24,107 bases of DNA from Clostridiales bacterium (GTDB taxonomy: Bacteria > Bacillota > Clostridia > Oscillospirales > CAG-272). Made by a program: the position numbers and the translations under genes. This document shows positions 1 through 7,496 of the stretch, in pieces. The stretch lies in the NCBI GenBank assembly GCA_018370615.1, contig JAGZAC010000002.1:1-24107 (forward strand), in the 5' to 3' direction. Numbering within the stretch: position 1 is the stretch's first letter; each line of letters begins with the position of its first letter. The notes beneath the pieces were generated by a model, which saw nothing but the letters and a program-made list of their open reading frames with translations, made no database searches and was not told the origin of the DNA.

Positions 1-415
1 CCGGGCTTTCCGGATTGAGCCAGGCGCCCTTTTTCTGGAGAGCATAAGGGTAATCCCAATGAAACAAAGTGATACAGGGAATGATTCCGCAATTCAAAAG
101 TTCATTGATTAAATTGTTGTAAAAATCGATTCCCTTTTGATTTACCGAACCAATTCCCTCCGGCAGAATTCTGCTCCAGGAAATGGAAAAACGATAAGAC
201 CGAATTCCCAGCTCCCGCATCAGCTGTACGTCTTCCCTGTACCGGTGATAGTGATCACACGCGATATCCCCGGTATGCCCCTGCTTAATATGGCCGCCCT
301 CCTCATGGCAGTACTGATCCCATACAGAGGGGCCGCGGCCGTCCTCTGCCGCTGCTCCTTCAATTTGGTAGGCCGATGTGCCCACACCCCACAAAAAATC
401 CTTACGAAATGCCAT
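1..415 (-). CDS. GH1 family beta-glucosidase / 6-phospho-beta-glucosidase, 3' part outside window
   Basis: About 138 N-terminal residues of a glycoside hydrolase family 1 enzyme, which hydrolyses beta-glucosides or their 6-phosphates in the cytoplasm. The protein begins MAFRKDFLWGVGTSAYQIEG, which carries the N-terminal family signature (F-x-W-G-x-x-T-x-x-Y-Q-x-E-G). SISWSRILPEG and TLFHWDYPYAL, typical of strands 2-3 of the (beta/alpha)8 barrel, follow. The acid/base and nucleophile glutamates (NEP and ENG motifs) would lie beyond base 1, so catalytic competence and sugar or phosphosugar specificity cannot be judged. The ATG at 415 is preceded by GAGG at a normal distance. It reads away from the TetR gene and shares its direction; only 80 bases separate them. 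No PTS gene is visible here that would favour the phospho-enzyme. Confidence 0.93.
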   Translation of the reverse strand, partial: MAFRKDFLWGVGTSAYQIEGAAAEDGRGPSVWDQYCHEEGGHIKQGHTGDIACDHYHRYREDVQLMRELGIRSYRFSISWSRILPEGIGSVNQKGIDFYNNLINELLNCGIIPCITLFHWDYPYALQKKGAWLNPESP

Positions 416-495
416 ACAAACCTCACATCTGATATATATTTACCTTATAGTACCATAAATTTTCAAAAATGAAAAGAGATTTTGAAAAACACATT

Positions 496-1059
496 TTATA
501 AAAATGCATCCATCCCCCGGTATACCACCGTCACAATAAACTCCGCAAGAACAGCGGGAGATTCACGCATACCGGTATTCAGCCAGCGCTTGATTACACT
601 GAGACATCCGGACAGACCAAAATCATTTAAATACGCCTGGATGCTTTTGTCCTTTGCAATGGTCGTTCTGGAAGTCACGATAGCCGCCAGCTCCATAATA
701 TCCTGCTGCAAATGAAAATCACTGTTCTCACTGAGAAGAATCTGAAATAGCTGGGCGTTTTCTCCGATATACTCCAGAATGCTGGTCAGCACCTGATTGC
801 TAATGGGACGGTTGTCTGAATAATCCTGCTCTTCCAAGTGATGTCTCAGCTTTCCCATCAATTCCTCTTCTATTTGGGCAAGCAAATCGTATTGATCTCT
901 GTAGTGAGCGTAAAAGGTGCTTCGGTTAATGTCCGCTGTCTCGCATATCGCCCGAATCGAAATCCCGGAGATATGCTGCTTCTGCATCAGCTCCACCAAA
1001 GCATCTTTGATGGCTATTTTGGTTTTCCGCACCCTTCTGTCATCTGCTGCAGGTTTCAT
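496..1059 (-). CDS. TetR/AcrR family transcriptional regulator
   Basis: A 187-residue one-component repressor. The N-terminal helix-turn-helix spans roughly residues 10-55 (RKTKIAIKDALVELMQK ... ISIRAICETADINRSTFYAH), the canonical TetR recognition region ending in STFYAHY. The C-terminal ligand domain (roughly 70-187) resembles the TetR_C domain seen in many clostridial regulators. I chose the ATG at 1059 because GTTAGGAGG lies directly upstream; the frame stays open for 37 more codons, but that extension has no ribosome binding site and is not conserved-looking. It is divergent from the MMPL operon, and inverted repeats built on CAAC/GTTG lie in the shared 170-base spacer, so it most likely represses that operon and itself. 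The inducing ligand is unknown. The stop codon sits in an AT-rich hairpin that could be a weak terminator. Confidence 0.92.
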   Translation of the reverse strand: MKPAADDRRVRKTKIAIKDALVELMQKQHISGISIRAICETADINRSTFYAHYRDQYDLLAQIEEELMGKLRHHLEEQDYSDNRPISNQVLTSILEYIGENAQLFQILLSENSDFHLQQDIMELAAIVTSRTTIAKDKSIQAYLNDFGLSGCLSVIKRWLNTGMRESPAVLAEFIVTVVYRGMDAFL

Positions 1060-1118
1060 CCTCTGCCTCCTAACATAAGGTAAATTTTTTGTAAATACCC
1101 CAACACCAGCTGCGCGCT

Positions 1119-1132
1119 TTGTTGCACAACCC
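1119..1132. promoter_or_regulatory. Candidate TetR operator half of the divergent spacer
   Basis: TTGTTGCACAACCC contains GTTG-CA-CAAC, an inverted repeat with a two-base centre (1121-1130). It uses the same GTTG/CAAC arms as the site at 1201-1215 and lies on the tetR side of the spacer. Repetition of the same arms suggests a regulator that binds twice, but four-base arms are short and this is inference. Confidence 0.35.
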
Positions 1133-1154
1133 ACATTTTTATCCAAATTGTTGG

Positions 1155-1183
1155 TTGTTTCCATACACAATGTTGATTATAAT
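1155..1183 (+). promoter_or_regulatory. Promoter of the MMPL transporter operon
   Basis: TTGTTT (1155-1160), a 17-base spacer and a perfect TATAAT (1178-1183). Transcription would start near 1190, about 40 bases before the MMPL start codon and just ahead of the inverted repeat at 1201-1215. Confidence 0.7.
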
Positions 1184-1200
1184 ACAAGTAAGAAGAAAAT

Positions 1201-1215
1201 ACAACCCTTTGTTGT
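1201..1215. promoter_or_regulatory. Candidate TetR operator before the MMPL gene
   Basis: ACAAC-CCTTT-GTTGT is a perfect five-base inverted repeat around a five-base centre. It lies about 10-25 bases downstream of the predicted start site and overlaps the region just before the ribosome binding site GAGGG. Position and symmetry fit a repressor roadblock by the divergent TetR protein. Direct evidence is only the symmetry. Confidence 0.5.
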
Positions 1216-1229
1216 GAAAGAGGGATATT

Positions 1230-3311
1230 ATGGATACATTCGCGCATTTTATCACACGCCGTAAAAAGCTGATTATAATTATTTTCACTATCCTAGCAAT
1301 TCTTTCCATTGGGCTGCAGTTTTTTGTACAGGTGAACTATAACATGGCGGATTATCTTCCTCCAGGCGCTCAGTCCACTACAGGGCTTGCAATTATGGGA
1401 GATGAATTTGATGAAGCCATGACCAACACCAACGTGATGATCCGGGATGTCACCATCATGGAGGCCATGGAGTACAAGGAAGAGCTGCAAAATATTGCAG
1501 GCGTCTCCCAGGTGCTTTGGCTGGACAGTATGGTGGATATTCGGGAGCCTCTGGAAATCAGTGACACTGCCACGGTTGAGACGTTTTACAGGGACAATAC
1601 TGCCCTGTACCAAGTTACGATTGCAGACGGGATGGAACAACAGGCTACAGAGGAAATCCGGCAACTTATCGGAGAAGAAGGGGCTGTGGCAGGAGAATCA
1701 CCGAATCTGGCTGCCATGCAGGATACCACCATCGCTGAAGTACTGAAAGCCGCAGCAATCCTTGTGCCGATCATTTTTTGCATTCTGCTTCTTTCCACCT
1801 CCTCTGTGATCGAACCGGTGCTCTTTCTTCTTACAATCGGGATTGCTGTACTGATCAACATGGGCACCAATGTTTTTCTGGGCAGTATTTCCTTTATGAC
1901 CAGTTCGATCAGCCCCATTCTACAGCTTGCCTGTTCTCTGGATTATTCCATCTTCTTACTTCACAGCTTCGGAAAAAACCGAAAAAAATATGTAGATGTG
2001 AATGTGGCCATGCAGGAATCCATCAAGGAATCTATGTCCACCGTTGCAGCCAGTGCAATGACTACCCTGTTTGGATTTTTAGCTCTCGTATTCATGAACT
2101 TTCAGATTGGAGCAGACCTGGGCATCAACCTCGCCAAAGGAATTGTCCTCAGCTTTGCCACGTCCATGCTCTTCCTTCCAGCCATTACTCTTTGTCTGTA
2201 TAAGTGGATCGATAAAACCACGCACAAGCCATGGATGCCCCAGTTTCGTAATATCCATCGCATCCTGTCTAAGTTTGCAGTCCCTGTAGTCCTTCTGGTA
2301 ATTTTGCTGATCGTCCCCGCTTTTCTCGGACAAAGTGAAACGGAATTTGTATACGGAAATGACAGTGCTACCCAAAACAGCAGAGCAGAAGCAGACAGCA
2401 TGGCCATAGAGGAAGTCTTCGAGCAAAATACCATCGTAGCTCTCCTAGTTCCCCGAGGAGATCTTGCGCGGGAGGCGGCACTCTGCAGTGACATTAAAGA
2501 AATCGAAAACGTCACAGGAATCATGTCCTACACGGAAACGGTGGGCACCGCCATCCCTCCAGAATATCTTGGGGTGGATATAACTTCTCAGTTTATGGGA
2601 CCGAACTATTCCCGCATCATCGTATACACCAGTACAGAATCGGAAGGGGACGCTGCCTTTGAGACAGTGGAACGCATTCAGGATGCCGTTCGGATGTATT
2701 ATGGGGATGCAGCATATTCCGTAGGAGAAAGCGTAAACCTATACGATATGAAAAATCTGGTAGAAGTGGACAATACCATCGTCAATCTGATCGCGATCGC
2801 TGCCATTTTTATTGTACTCCTCGTCACCTTCCGTTCCCTCACCCTTCCCTTTATCCTTCTGCTGACCATTGAAGCCGGGATCTGGATCAATTTGGCCATT
2901 CCCTATTTTACAGGAGCCTCTATTCACTTTATCGGATACCTGGTACTCAGCACGGTACAGCTGGGAGCCACAGTGGATTATGCTATCTTGCTTACGGGAA
3001 ATTATATGCGTCTCAGAAAAACATTTGAAAAGCGGGCGGCCCTCTCTCAGGCGCTGCAAGACAGTTTTCAGTCAATTCTTGTTTCCGGTGCAACGCTGGC
3101 AGCCGCCGGATTTGCACTATTTGCCACATCCTCCATTTCCGCTGTCAGTGACATTGGAATGCTGATCGGCAGAGGAACCATTTTTTCAATGATTATGGTC
3201 ACCTGCTTCCTACCGCCTATACTGTATATCTTTGATAAGTGGATTGGAAAAACCACATGGAAAGCAAACTTTCATTTTCAAAAGGAATCTGCTAAAGGAG
3301 GTAAACTATGA
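1230..3311 (+). CDS. MMPL/RND family transporter
   Basis: A 693-residue integral membrane protein of the RND superfamily (MMPL domain, YdfJ/YdgH-like), expected to export lipids or amphiphilic drugs using the proton gradient. It shows the duplicated RND plan: a first transmembrane helix near 14-33, an extracytoplasmic loop to about 168, a five-helix bundle (about 172-326), a helix near 348-367, a second loop to about 513, and a second five-helix bundle (about 515-670). Each half carries an Asp-Tyr pair in the helix that forms the proton relay in MmpL proteins (D238-Y239 and D583-Y584). SVAASA/TLFGF-like and GATLAAAGFALF segments support the family. Start is ATG with GAGGG upstream. It overlaps the next gene by four bases (ATGA), so the two are translationally coupled. 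Substrate unknown; the TetR neighbour suggests an inducible amphiphile. Confidence 0.93.
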   Translation: MDTFAHFITRRKKLIIIIFTILAILSIGLQFFVQVNYNMADYLPPGAQSTTGLAIMGDEFDEAMTNTNVMIRDVTIMEAMEYKEELQNIAGVSQVLWLDSMVDIREPLEISDTATVETFYRDNTALYQVTIADGMEQQATEEIRQLIGEEGAVAGESPNLAAMQDTTIAEVLKAAAILVPIIFCILLLSTSSVIEPVLFLLTIGIAVLINMGTNVFLGSISFMTSSISPILQLACSLDYSIFLLHSFGKNRKKYVDVNVAMQESIKESMSTVAASAMTTLFGFLALVFMNFQIGADLGINLAKGIVLSFATSMLFLPAITLCLYKWIDKTTHKPWMPQFRNIHRILSKFAVPVVLLVILLIVPAFLGQSETEFVYGNDSATQNSRAEADSMAIEEVFEQNTIVALLVPRGDLAREAALCSDIKEIENVTGIMSYTETVGTAIPPEYLGVDITSQFMGPNYSRIIVYTSTESEGDAAFETVERIQDAVRMYYGDAAYSVGESVNLYDMKNLVEVDNTIVNLIAIAAIFIVLLVTFRSLTLPFILLLTIEAGIWINLAIPYFTGASIHFIGYLVLSTVQLGATVDYAILLTGNYMRLRKTFEKRAALSQALQDSFQSILVSGATLAAAGFALFATSSISAVSDIGMLIGRGTIFSMIMVTCFLPPILYIFDKWIGKTTWKANFHFQKESAKGGKL

Positions 3312-5149
3312 AAAGCATAGTTCTTAGAAAAGGCCTGCCCTTCCTGCTGGCATGTGTCATCGCGGTGATGCCTCTTTGCACACCTGCCTATGGGGCTGCA
3401 GAACAGAAGCAAACAGAAAATGCTGAAGTAAATACACCCGAGACTGAAATAAACACAAAAGCTGAGGTAGTGTACGGGGTTTTGGATGCAAATGGCACTG
3501 TCAAAAGCCTGTATACGGTCAACCGACTGGAACTGGATACAGATGGTACTTTTACAGATTACGGCAATTACAGTGTGCTTACCAACCTCACCAGCACCGA
3601 TCTTTTGATGCTGGAGGGAGATGCGATCACGGGAAGCGGTTCTGCGGGAGACTTCTATTATCAGGGCAATATGGAAAGCACGGATCTTCCCTGGCTGTTT
3701 GCGCTTTCCTATACGTTGGATACATCCCCCATCGATATCGCCGAGCTCTCCGGAGCGTCTGGGGCACTGGAAATCCATTTTTCCACCCAGCAAAACAAAA
3801 ATGTAAACTCTACCTTTTATGACCACTACATGCTGCAAGTTACTTTCACGCTGGACATGGAGCTGTGTAAAAATATATCCGCCGAAGGAGGCACCGTCTC
3901 CGAAGCAGGAACAAACAAAATGATTACTTATACTGTTTTTCCGGGCAGGGATGCAGATCTTTTTTTGAGGGCAGATGTGGAAAACTTTTCCATGACTGGC
4001 GTAGATATTGCTGCTGTACCTTACACGACAAATATGGAAATTCCGGATGCGGACGAACTCACCGACGGCTTTCAGCAGCTAGATGATGGTATATCTGCAC
4101 TCCACGATGGTGTAAGCGAACTTTTGGACGGCATCCAAGCGCTGGATGAGGGCAGCGGGGCACTGCAAAGTGGATCCACTGCCGTAAAAGATGGATTGGC
4201 ACAGCTTGATAACAGCGCATATCCAATCGTATCAGGATCAGCAGAAATTCAAAAGGCCCTAGAGCAGATTTCCTCCGGATTACAAGGAAATGGTACCGAA
4301 GCTGCAGACACCGCCGTTATCTCGCAGCTGCCTGCAGGATTGTCCGCCGTCGCCGGTGGGCTGCGCCAAATGGCACAGGGGCTTTCCGCGTTAAAAGACG
4401 GATTTTCTCCTGCCCTCAATGCACTTGACACCGCTATGGAAGGAATCCCTGCACCGGCGCTATCGGAAGAAGAGCTTGCCTCTCTATATCTGCAGGTAGC
4501 GCCGGAGCAGTATGCCACACTGGACACTCTCATTGGCACATATACTGCGGCCGCAGCTGCAAAGGGGACCTACACACAAATTAAAACTGCTTTTGATTCT
4601 ATCACTGAGACACTTACAACCATCTCTGAAGAATTAACCACTGTGGCTGACACGCTGGATTCTCTTGCAACCGAGACGGAAGCAATTCCCGATATGTTGT
4701 CTGCATTATCCGAAGGCATTTCAAATCTAGCGGAAAATTATGCTTCTTTTCACCAGGGCCTTACAGACTATACCAACGCAGTCAGTGAATTTTCCACTGG
4801 ATATGAGGAGCTAGATGCCGGCATTACATCCGCAGTTCAGGGAATCGCTTCGTTAGAAGCCGGAGTACAGGATTTGTATGACGGAACCGATGAGTTGAAT
4901 AAAAGCACTTCCGGCATGGCAGAAGAAGTACAATCTGCCATCAACAGCATGACGGAAGAATATCTGGGAAGTGATTTTGAGATGGTATCCTTTGCATCGG
5001 AGAAGAACACAAATGTCTCTTTGGTGCAGTTTGTGCTGAAGCTGGACGGCATTGCAGCAGTACAGGAAGAGGTTCCGGCCCAGCTGGAGGAAGAGCCACA
5101 GACGCTACTAGACAGACTGGCTGCGCTCTTTACTAAAAAAGAAAATTGA
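3308..5149 (+). CDS. Secreted YhgE-like protein with LxxG heptad repeats, partner of the MMPL transporter
   Basis: A 613-residue exported protein. Residues 1-30 form a signal peptide (positive N-terminus, hydrophobic core, cleavage after AYGA). There is no C-terminal transmembrane helix or sorting signal: it ends LFTKKEN, so it may be released or held through a partner. Residues about 245-300, 325-365 and 480-545 carry repeats of the pattern L-x-x-G-x-x-x-L (for example LDDGISALHDGVSELLDG), the heptad repeat found in YhgE/Pip-type proteins and in loops of some MMPL transporters; extended coiled coils are expected. Coupled to the upstream transporter by an ATGA overlap, with AAAGGAGG at 3294-3301. 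By position it could be an extracytoplasmic adaptor spanning the cell wall, a job otherwise encoded within YhgE fusions. That role is inference. Confidence 0.85.
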   Translation: MKSIVLRKGLPFLLACVIAVMPLCTPAYGAAEQKQTENAEVNTPETEINTKAEVVYGVLDANGTVKSLYTVNRLELDTDGTFTDYGNYSVLTNLTSTDLLMLEGDAITGSGSAGDFYYQGNMESTDLPWLFALSYTLDTSPIDIAELSGASGALEIHFSTQQNKNVNSTFYDHYMLQVTFTLDMELCKNISAEGGTVSEAGTNKMITYTVFPGRDADLFLRADVENFSMTGVDIAAVPYTTNMEIPDADELTDGFQQLDDGISALHDGVSELLDGIQALDEGSGALQSGSTAVKDGLAQLDNSAYPIVSGSAEIQKALEQISSGLQGNGTEAADTAVISQLPAGLSAVAGGLRQMAQGLSALKDGFSPALNALDTAMEGIPAPALSEEELASLYLQVAPEQYATLDTLIGTYTAAAAAKGTYTQIKTAFDSITETLTTISEELTTVADTLDSLATETEAIPDMLSALSEGISNLAENYASFHQGLTDYTNAVSEFSTGYEELDAGITSAVQGIASLEAGVQDLYDGTDELNKSTSGMAEEVQSAINSMTEEYLGSDFEMVSFASEKNTNVSLVQFVLKLDGIAAVQEEVPAQLEEEPQTLLDRLAALFTKKEN

Positions 5150-5171
5150 TAGAGTATGGCATTCACAGAAA

Positions 5172-5448
5172 ACAACCCCTCCGCCACGACTACGTCGTGC
5201 CACCTCCCCTTACACAGGGGAGGCTTTTATTATACCATTTTGTAAGAATTTCCACAGCAATCCTTTCACAGAAGAAGTGGCTTACCATATGCCATAGGCG
5301 CGGTAGTCTCTCTGACACTGCCCCGAAGTTACTGTGTGCCCCTATAAATGGGCTTTTAAATCAGTTCCCACAAGGGCCCTTTAACCCAGAACCCAAGCAG
5401 CCTCCCCTGTGTAAGGGGAGGTGTCAGCGAAGCTGACGGAGGGGTTGT
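5172..5448. repeat. Facing pair of hairpin repeats (possible MITE), filling the gene-free stretch 5150-5453
   Basis: Two copies of one unit face each other: 5172-5225 and 5399-5448. Each reads, from its outer end, ACAACCCCTCCG, a small variable stem-loop, then CACCTCCCC-TTACACA-GGGGAGGCT. The outer and inner parts are identical. The central stem differs between copies: CACGAC/GTCGTG on the left and GTCAGC/GCTGAC on the right, each perfectly paired. The 170 bases between contain no convincing gene, only a small GCCC/GGGC hairpin near 5338-5354 and an AAGGGCCCTT palindrome. I see no target-site duplication, so either two independent insertions or one non-autonomous element with long terminal inverted repeats would fit. 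Similar units are common in Oscillospirales genomes as far as I recall. Confidence 0.8.
5203..5234 (+). terminator. Rho-independent terminator of the MMPL operon, supplied by the repeat
   Basis: CCTCCCC-TTACACA-GGGGAGG (5203-5223) forms a seven-base-pair GC-rich stem followed by CTTTTATTAT. It lies about 50 bases after the stop of the YhgE-like gene, and no other terminator is present before it. Confidence 0.65.
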
Positions 5449-5453
5449 ATCAT

Positions 5454-6929
5454 TTACAATACAACTACCTTTGTAGCAATTTTCTCCATAAACGCACGGT
5501 CGTGCTCCACAAACAGCAGCGTAGGCGCATATTCCAAAAGTAGTTTTTCAATTTGTATTCTGGAAAGTACATCAATGTAGTTCAGTGGTTCATCCCAAAT
5601 ATACAAATGTGCTTTTTCACACAAGCTCTTTGCAATCAAAATCTTTTTCTTCTGCCCTCCACTCAGCAGCTGTAAATCCTGATCGAAGTGGCTGCGGGAA
5701 AAATCCAGTTTTCGGAGAATTGCCCGAAACAACGCTTCATCCAAATGATGCTCTGCAGCAAAGGATTTTATATCGCCGGAAAGTGCAGACGTATCCTGGG
5801 GAACATAGGAAATCTGTAGCCCGCTTCCTATATGAACCTCTCCCGTATAAGGGATTTCCCATCCTAAAAGCAGCTTCATGATGCTGCTTTTTCCGCTTCC
5901 GTTTTTCCCCACAAGGGCGATCCGATCCCCCTGGTGGATGGCAAAGCTCACGCCGCTGCATATCTCACGGTCTCCGTATTGAATGGACAAATCCTGAATC
6001 TGCACCAGCTGCTCTCTGTGATAATGCAGCGGAAACAGCTTTAGATCTTCTGCTGTATCAATATTTTTTAAGAGATGAGATTTCTCCTCTATCGCCTTTT
6101 CCATTCGCCGTTCAGTCGCTTTAGATCGCTGCATCATTTTCGCGGCCTTGTGCCCAATATACCCCCGATCTGGGCGCAGTCCCGATGTCCGGGAGTGATA
6201 TTTGCTCTTTTCCACCTTATCAGCCCACTGGGCTGTCTGCCGCGCCGCAGCCGACAACTCCCGGATCTGCCCCTGTAGCTTTTCATTTTCAGAAAGTTCA
6301 AACCGATCCTGCCGCTCCTTATTCTCCCACCATGAGGAGAAATTCCCCCTCTGTACTTCAATATTTTTTTTGCCGATAGACAAAATATGGTCTGCACATA
6401 AATCCAACAGTGTTCTGTCGTGAGAAACCAACAAAAAGCCTTTTTTTCTGCACAGGTACTTCCCCACTGTCTGCCGCGCCTCCATATCCAGATGATTCGT
6501 AGGCTCGTCAATTAAAAGGAATCGTCCTTCATTTAAAAACAACGCTGCAAGCAACACTTTGGTCCGCTCGCCGCTGCTTAATGTTTCATAAGGACGATAC
6601 AGCACTCCTTCTTCTACCTCCAAACAGGAAAGTTCCCGCTGCACTTGCCAGACAGGTGCATCAGTAATTGTTTCCAGTATGGCCATAGTGTCCAAAGCAG
6701 TATCTCGTACCGGATAGGGAAAATAATCCATCAAGACCGACTTCGATATGCTCCCTTGATAGGAAAGTTCTCCCATGAGCAGGCGTAAAAATGTAGTCTT
6801 CCCCCGCCCGTTGCGTCCGATGCAGCCAATTTTCCAGTCTGTATCGAGTTGAAAAGAAACATTCTCAAATATGGTATCATAACTGCCGTCATAGGCAAAA
6901 GTCAAGTTTTTTACTTGTATCAATGACAT
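5454..6929 (-). CDS. Lsa/CplR-type ABC-F ribosomal protection protein
   Basis: A 491-residue cytoplasmic ATPase with two ABC domains and no membrane segment. It is expected to bind the ribosomal E site and dislodge lincosamide, streptogramin A or pleuromutilin drugs. Domain 1: Walker A GRNGRGKTT (38-46), signature LSSGERTK (117-124), Walker B FLLIDEPTNHLD (137-148). A charged interdomain linker covers about 200-300. Domain 2: Walker A GKNGSGKSS (341-349), signature LLSGGQKK, Walker B IWDEPLNYID (444-453). The WDEPLNY form of the second Walker B and overall similarity to Lsa(A) place it in the Lsa branch; actual resistance is untested. I start at the ATG at 6929, preceded by AAGGAGGACGCC. The frame stays open upstream to 7088, but that stretch is the structured leader RNA. 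Expression is probably controlled by attenuation. Confidence 0.92.
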   Translation of the reverse strand: MSLIQVKNLTFAYDGSYDTIFENVSFQLDTDWKIGCIGRNGRGKTTFLRLLMGELSYQGSISKSVLMDYFPYPVRDTALDTMAILETITDAPVWQVQRELSCLEVEEGVLYRPYETLSSGERTKVLLAALFLNEGRFLLIDEPTNHLDMEARQTVGKYLCRKKGFLLVSHDRTLLDLCADHILSIGKKNIEVQRGNFSSWWENKERQDRFELSENEKLQGQIRELSAAARQTAQWADKVEKSKYHSRTSGLRPDRGYIGHKAAKMMQRSKATERRMEKAIEEKSHLLKNIDTAEDLKLFPLHYHREQLVQIQDLSIQYGDREICSGVSFAIHQGDRIALVGKNGSGKSSIMKLLLGWEIPYTGEVHIGSGLQISYVPQDTSALSGDIKSFAAEHHLDEALFRAILRKLDFSRSHFDQDLQLLSGGQKKKILIAKSLCEKAHLYIWDEPLNYIDVLSRIQIEKLLLEYAPTLLFVEHDRAFMEKIATKVVVL

Positions 6930-6952
6930 GGCGTCCTCCTTGTAAAACACGT

Positions 6953-7140
6953 AAAAAATGGGCGCAAGAAAGCTTCCTTCCCGCGTCCATAAAACAATGC
7001 CTGAAAAAATCGGCAGAGAATATAAAAAAGGACCTCGAAACTTTCTTGCGGGGACATGAAAACAGACTACTGTCGCTGTATGTCCCATAAAAATTCAGCA
7101 AGAAATGTTGCGCATTGGTCCTCTCCGTTTTTCTATATTT
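6953..7140 (-). promoter_or_regulatory. Predicted transcription-attenuator leader of the ABC-F gene
   Basis: The roughly 200-base leader can fold in alternative ways. Fold A nests three stems: AGGACC (7122-7117) with GGTCCT (7034-7029), TTTCTTGC (7105-7098) with GCAAGAAA (7049-7042), and GGGACAT (7086-7080) with ATGTCCC (7057-7051). It is followed at once by six T (7029-7024), so it looks like a terminator. Fold B pairs CGCAAGAAAG (7050-7041) with CTTTCTTGCG (6972-6963), which destroys fold A. The last segment can also form a local wobble-rich hairpin with CGCGGGAAGG (6985-6976) before a second T run (6958-6953). The 5' strand of the middle stem is codons 4-6 of the leader peptide, so a stalled ribosome would switch the fold. 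The pairings are seen; the mechanism is inference from known MLS-type attenuators. Confidence 0.65.
7095..7115 (-). CDS. Six-codon leader peptide (MRNISC) of the ABC-F gene
   Basis: ATG CGC AAC ATT TCT TGC TGA, preceded by GGAGAGGA (7126-7119) at proper spacing and lying about 25 bases after the predicted transcription start. Codons 4-6 coincide exactly with one strand of the terminator-like stem. Short leader peptides that sense ribosome-targeting drugs by stalling are established upstream of several resistance genes, including ABC-F genes; this peptide itself I do not recognise. Confidence 0.6.
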   Translation of the reverse strand: MRNISC

Positions 7141-7146
7141 TTTATC

Positions 7147-7175
7147 AGTATACATAATATATATTTTTTTGTCAA
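7147..7175 (-). promoter_or_regulatory. Promoter of the ABC-F gene and its leader
   Basis: On the minus strand TTGACA (7175-7170), a 17-base spacer and TATACT (7152-7147). This is a near-consensus housekeeping promoter, which fits a gene transcribed constitutively but held back by attenuation. Start site near 7140. Confidence 0.85.
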
Positions 7176-7210
7176 GTACGAATTTACCGAATTGAGAGTG
7201 TCTCCCGACA

Positions 7211-7253
7211 AAGCGCAAAGGCGTACTTGAAAATCAAGTACGCCTTTACGCTT
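7211..7253 (-). terminator. Terminator after the tRNA-Leu pair
   Basis: A long hairpin: AAAGGCGTACTTGA (7217-7230), loop of three, TCAAGTACGCCTTT (7234-7247), extended by five more pairs on each side of one mismatch. It begins three bases after the CCA end of the tRNA and ends before the ABC-F promoter. The T residues are partly inside the stem, so termination is likely but not textbook. Confidence 0.7.
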
Positions 7254-7255
7254 TA

Positions 7256-7342
7256 TGGTGCGGATAAGAGGACTTGAACCTCCACCGAGTTGCCCCGACT
7301 AGAACCTGAATCTAGCGCGTCTGCCAATTCCGCCATATCCGC
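7256..7342 (-). tRNA. tRNA-Leu(CAG)
   Basis: An 87-base class II tRNA including an encoded CCA end. The acceptor stem GCGGATA pairs with TATCCGC, followed by A and CCA. The anticodon stem CTAGA/TCTAG encloses loop TTCAGGT, giving anticodon CAG, which reads CUG. A long variable arm (about 7285-7299) and the T arm with loop TTCAAGT are present. It is the second of two leucine tRNAs transcribed leftward and is followed by a hairpin terminator. Confidence 0.96.
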
Positions 7343-7370
7343 ATATGTATTTTACAGGGTGCTCTGCCGT

Positions 7371-7454
7371 TGGTGCGAGAGACGGGACTTGAACCCGTAC
7401 GGTAAAACCACACGCCCCTCAAACGTGCGCGTCTGCCAGTTCCGCCACTCTCGC
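7371..7454 (-). tRNA. tRNA-Leu(GAG)
   Basis: An 84-base class II tRNA with encoded CCA. The acceptor stem GCGAGAG pairs with CTCTCGC. The anticodon stem CACGT/GCGTG (one T-G pair) encloses loop TTGAGGG, giving anticodon GAG, which reads CUC and CUU. Long variable arm and ACGGG-TTCAAGT-CCCGT T arm are intact. It lies 28 bases upstream of tRNA-Leu(CAG), so both come from the promoter at 7497-7525. Confidence 0.96.
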
Positions 7455-7496
7455 GTTATCCATTCAGCATGCTCCGGCACGTCGCCTGCGTTTATT

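Noticed and set aside
1060..1170. Longer TetR protein starting at 1170
   Set aside because: The perfect AGGAGG directly before the ATG at 1059 and the usual TetR N-terminal length favour the shorter form; the extension lies in the operator region.
5146..5436. A 96-codon plus-strand open frame across the facing repeats
   Set aside because: It is built from the repeat sequence, has no ribosome binding site and no protein-like pattern.
6930..7088. N-terminal extension of the ABC-F protein to the ATG at 7088
   Set aside because: The true N-terminus MSLIQVKNLTFAYD matches the family and has AAGGAGG. The extension coincides with the structured leader, and the ATG at 7088 lacks a good ribosome binding site.
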